A DNA stretch of 6,756 nucleotides from Bacteroidota bacterium (GTDB taxonomy: Bacteria; Bacteroidota; Bacteroidia; Bacteroidales; B39-G9): positions 1 to 6,756 of the forward strand of contig JAUVJB010000167.1 in the NCBI GenBank assembly GCA_030592465.1. Reading direction: 5' to 3'. Positions 6,231 to 6,756 of the stretch are shown piece by piece. The stretch's first letter is position 1. Each line of letters starts with the position of its first letter. The notes beneath the pieces were generated by a model. It was not told the origin of the DNA. It worked only from the letters and a program-made list of their open reading frames with translations, and made no database searches. Made by a program: the position numbers and the translations under genes.

Positions 6231-6548
6231 ATGATAAGAAACAGAATTATTCAAAAAATAATAGAAATATTATTTCCTAAAAAAGAGGAAGCATCTTCGG
6301 TAGAAACAGAAGAAGCACCTTCAGTAGAAACAACTGTAACAAAAGGCAAAATAAACAATGCTTTGTTAATGGAAATTTCAACACAAATGATGGGTATTTC
6401 AAATAAATATGAAAAGGATATGGAAAATAAAACGCCGGGAGAAATAGCTCAGATTAGTGCAAAAATAGCTAAGGAAATGAATGAGGTGTACGAAAAATTC
6501 GGAATTACAGAGGCTGAAATAGAGGCTTATTCAGAAAAAAACGGATAA
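6231..6548 (+). CDS. Paralog of the lipoprotein without signal peptide, shortened C-terminus
   Basis: The protein is 105 aa. The core VTKGKINN...EISTQMMGIS...NKTPGEIAQISAKIAKEM...GITEAEIEAYSEKNG (about 37-105) aligns with residues 49-120 of the lipoprotein. The N-terminus differs: MIRNRIIQKIIEILFPKKEE is a short basic/hydrophobic helix with no cysteine lipobox or signal-peptidase site, followed by a doubled acidic segment ASSVETEE/APSVETT. The product is therefore likely cytoplasmic or loosely membrane-bound. The C-terminus stops where the paralog continues for about 29 more residues, and the stop codon lies one base before the next leader element. It may be a functional intracellular variant or a decaying duplicate. 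The full leader element upstream and an intact frame favour expression. Confidence 0.65.
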   Translation: MIRNRIIQKIIEILFPKKEEASSVETEEAPSVETTVTKGKINNALLMEISTQMMGISNKYEKDMENKTPGEIAQISAKIAKEMNEVYEKFGITEAEIEAYSEKNG

Positions 6549-6589
6549 TTATCCATAATCTCTCAGTGGATATAAAAAATGATGAGAGA
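6549..6589 (+). promoter_or_regulatory. 5' leader pseudoknot element, copy 3
   Basis: Stem 1 is TATCCA (6550-6555) with TGGATA (6567-6572); stem 2 is TCTCTCA (6559-6565) with TGAGAGA (6583-6589). L1 is TAA and the linker TAAAAAATGA (6573-6582) has changed while both stems are kept. It begins immediately after the TAA stop (6546-6548) of the preceding gene and ends 31 nt before ATG 6621. There is no room for a separate promoter in between, so here the element is either intercistronic or driven from inside the upstream gene. Confidence 0.65.
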
Positions 6590-6620
6590 ATAATCAATTA
6601 ATTTTAATTAATAAAAATTT

Positions 6621-6756
6621 ATGAAAAACAAAACTATTTTAAAAGTAACAACAATGTTTGCAATTGCATTGTTTTTTGTTTGTGCTACTCCAAAAGCAAA
6701 TGCACAGGTAGCAGGAGCTGCATCAAGTGAGGCAAAATCTTTGGCTAAAAAAGCTC
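6621..6756 (+). CDS. Exported protein, 5' part only (runs off the window)
   Basis: The first 45 codons are visible. The signal peptide MKNKTILKVTTMFAIALFF is nearly the same as that of the lipoprotein at 5557, at both protein and DNA level, but it continues VCATPKANAQ, so cleavage is probably by signal peptidase I after ANA and the cysteine is not in a good lipobox. The mature part begins VAGAASSEAKSLAKKA, alanine- and lysine-rich, unlike the other two proteins. The fate is probably periplasmic or surface. The function cannot be told from this fragment. It shares the leader element with its upstream neighbours. Confidence 0.75.
   Translation, partial: MKNKTILKVTTMFAIALFFVCATPKANAQVAGAASSEAKSLAKKA

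Noticed and set aside
5486..6589. CRISPR array, given three similar spaced repeats
   Set aside because: The spacings are several hundred bases and contain coding sequences; the repeats sit at a fixed distance from start codons, so they are leader elements.

Overview
The window looks like AT-rich chromosomal DNA from a member of the Bacteroidota. The evidence is a TonB-dependent receptor with an N-terminal carboxypeptidase-regulatory-like domain, a promoter matching the Bacteroidota -33/-7 pattern (ATTG, 19 bp, TACCTTTG), absence of obvious Shine-Dalgarno sequences, and an intergenic hairpin repeat of the TGTCATTTCGA...GAGAAATC kind that I recall as common in this phylum. I cannot name the genus.

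Layout. 1-231 is non-coding and holds two hairpins that look like facing terminators. 232-2589 (minus) is a TonB-dependent outer-membrane receptor. Its natural start appears to be the ATG at 2634, but an in-frame TAA at 2596-2598 interrupts the signal peptide. 2635-3102 is intergenic, with the receptor promoter and a 16-bp palindrome. 3103-4854 (minus) is a tightly overlapping three-gene operon, transcribed in this order: a GHKL-type ATPase with an STAS-like N-terminus, a small STAS-like (DUF4325-type) protein, and a PIN-domain nuclease. The gene ends overlap by 1 nt and 8 nt. 4855-5485 is intergenic and contains a nested palindromic, MITE-like element (4923-5067). 5486-6756 (plus) is an array of small exported or related proteins: a lipoprotein (5557-6006), a shorter relative without a signal peptide (6231-6548), and a third exported protein cut off by the window end (6621 onward). 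Each of the three is preceded, 27-31 nt before its ATG, by the same 41-42-bp element.

Two things stand out. First, the repeated element folds as an H-type pseudoknot: a 6-bp stem TATCCA/TGGATA whose loop carries TCTCTCA, which pairs with a downstream TGAGAGA across an A-rich linker. In the second copy both sides of one stem pair have changed together (C-G to T-A), which supports RNA pairing and suggests an unrecognised cis-regulatory RNA. Second, the ATPase/STAS/PIN operon has the parts of a partner-switching module (compare SpoIIAB/SpoIIAA or RsbW/RsbV), but its last gene is a predicted ribonuclease rather than a sigma factor and there is no ordinary VapB-like antitoxin. This could be an undescribed toxin, defence or stress system. 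Both are inferences from sequence read by eye.
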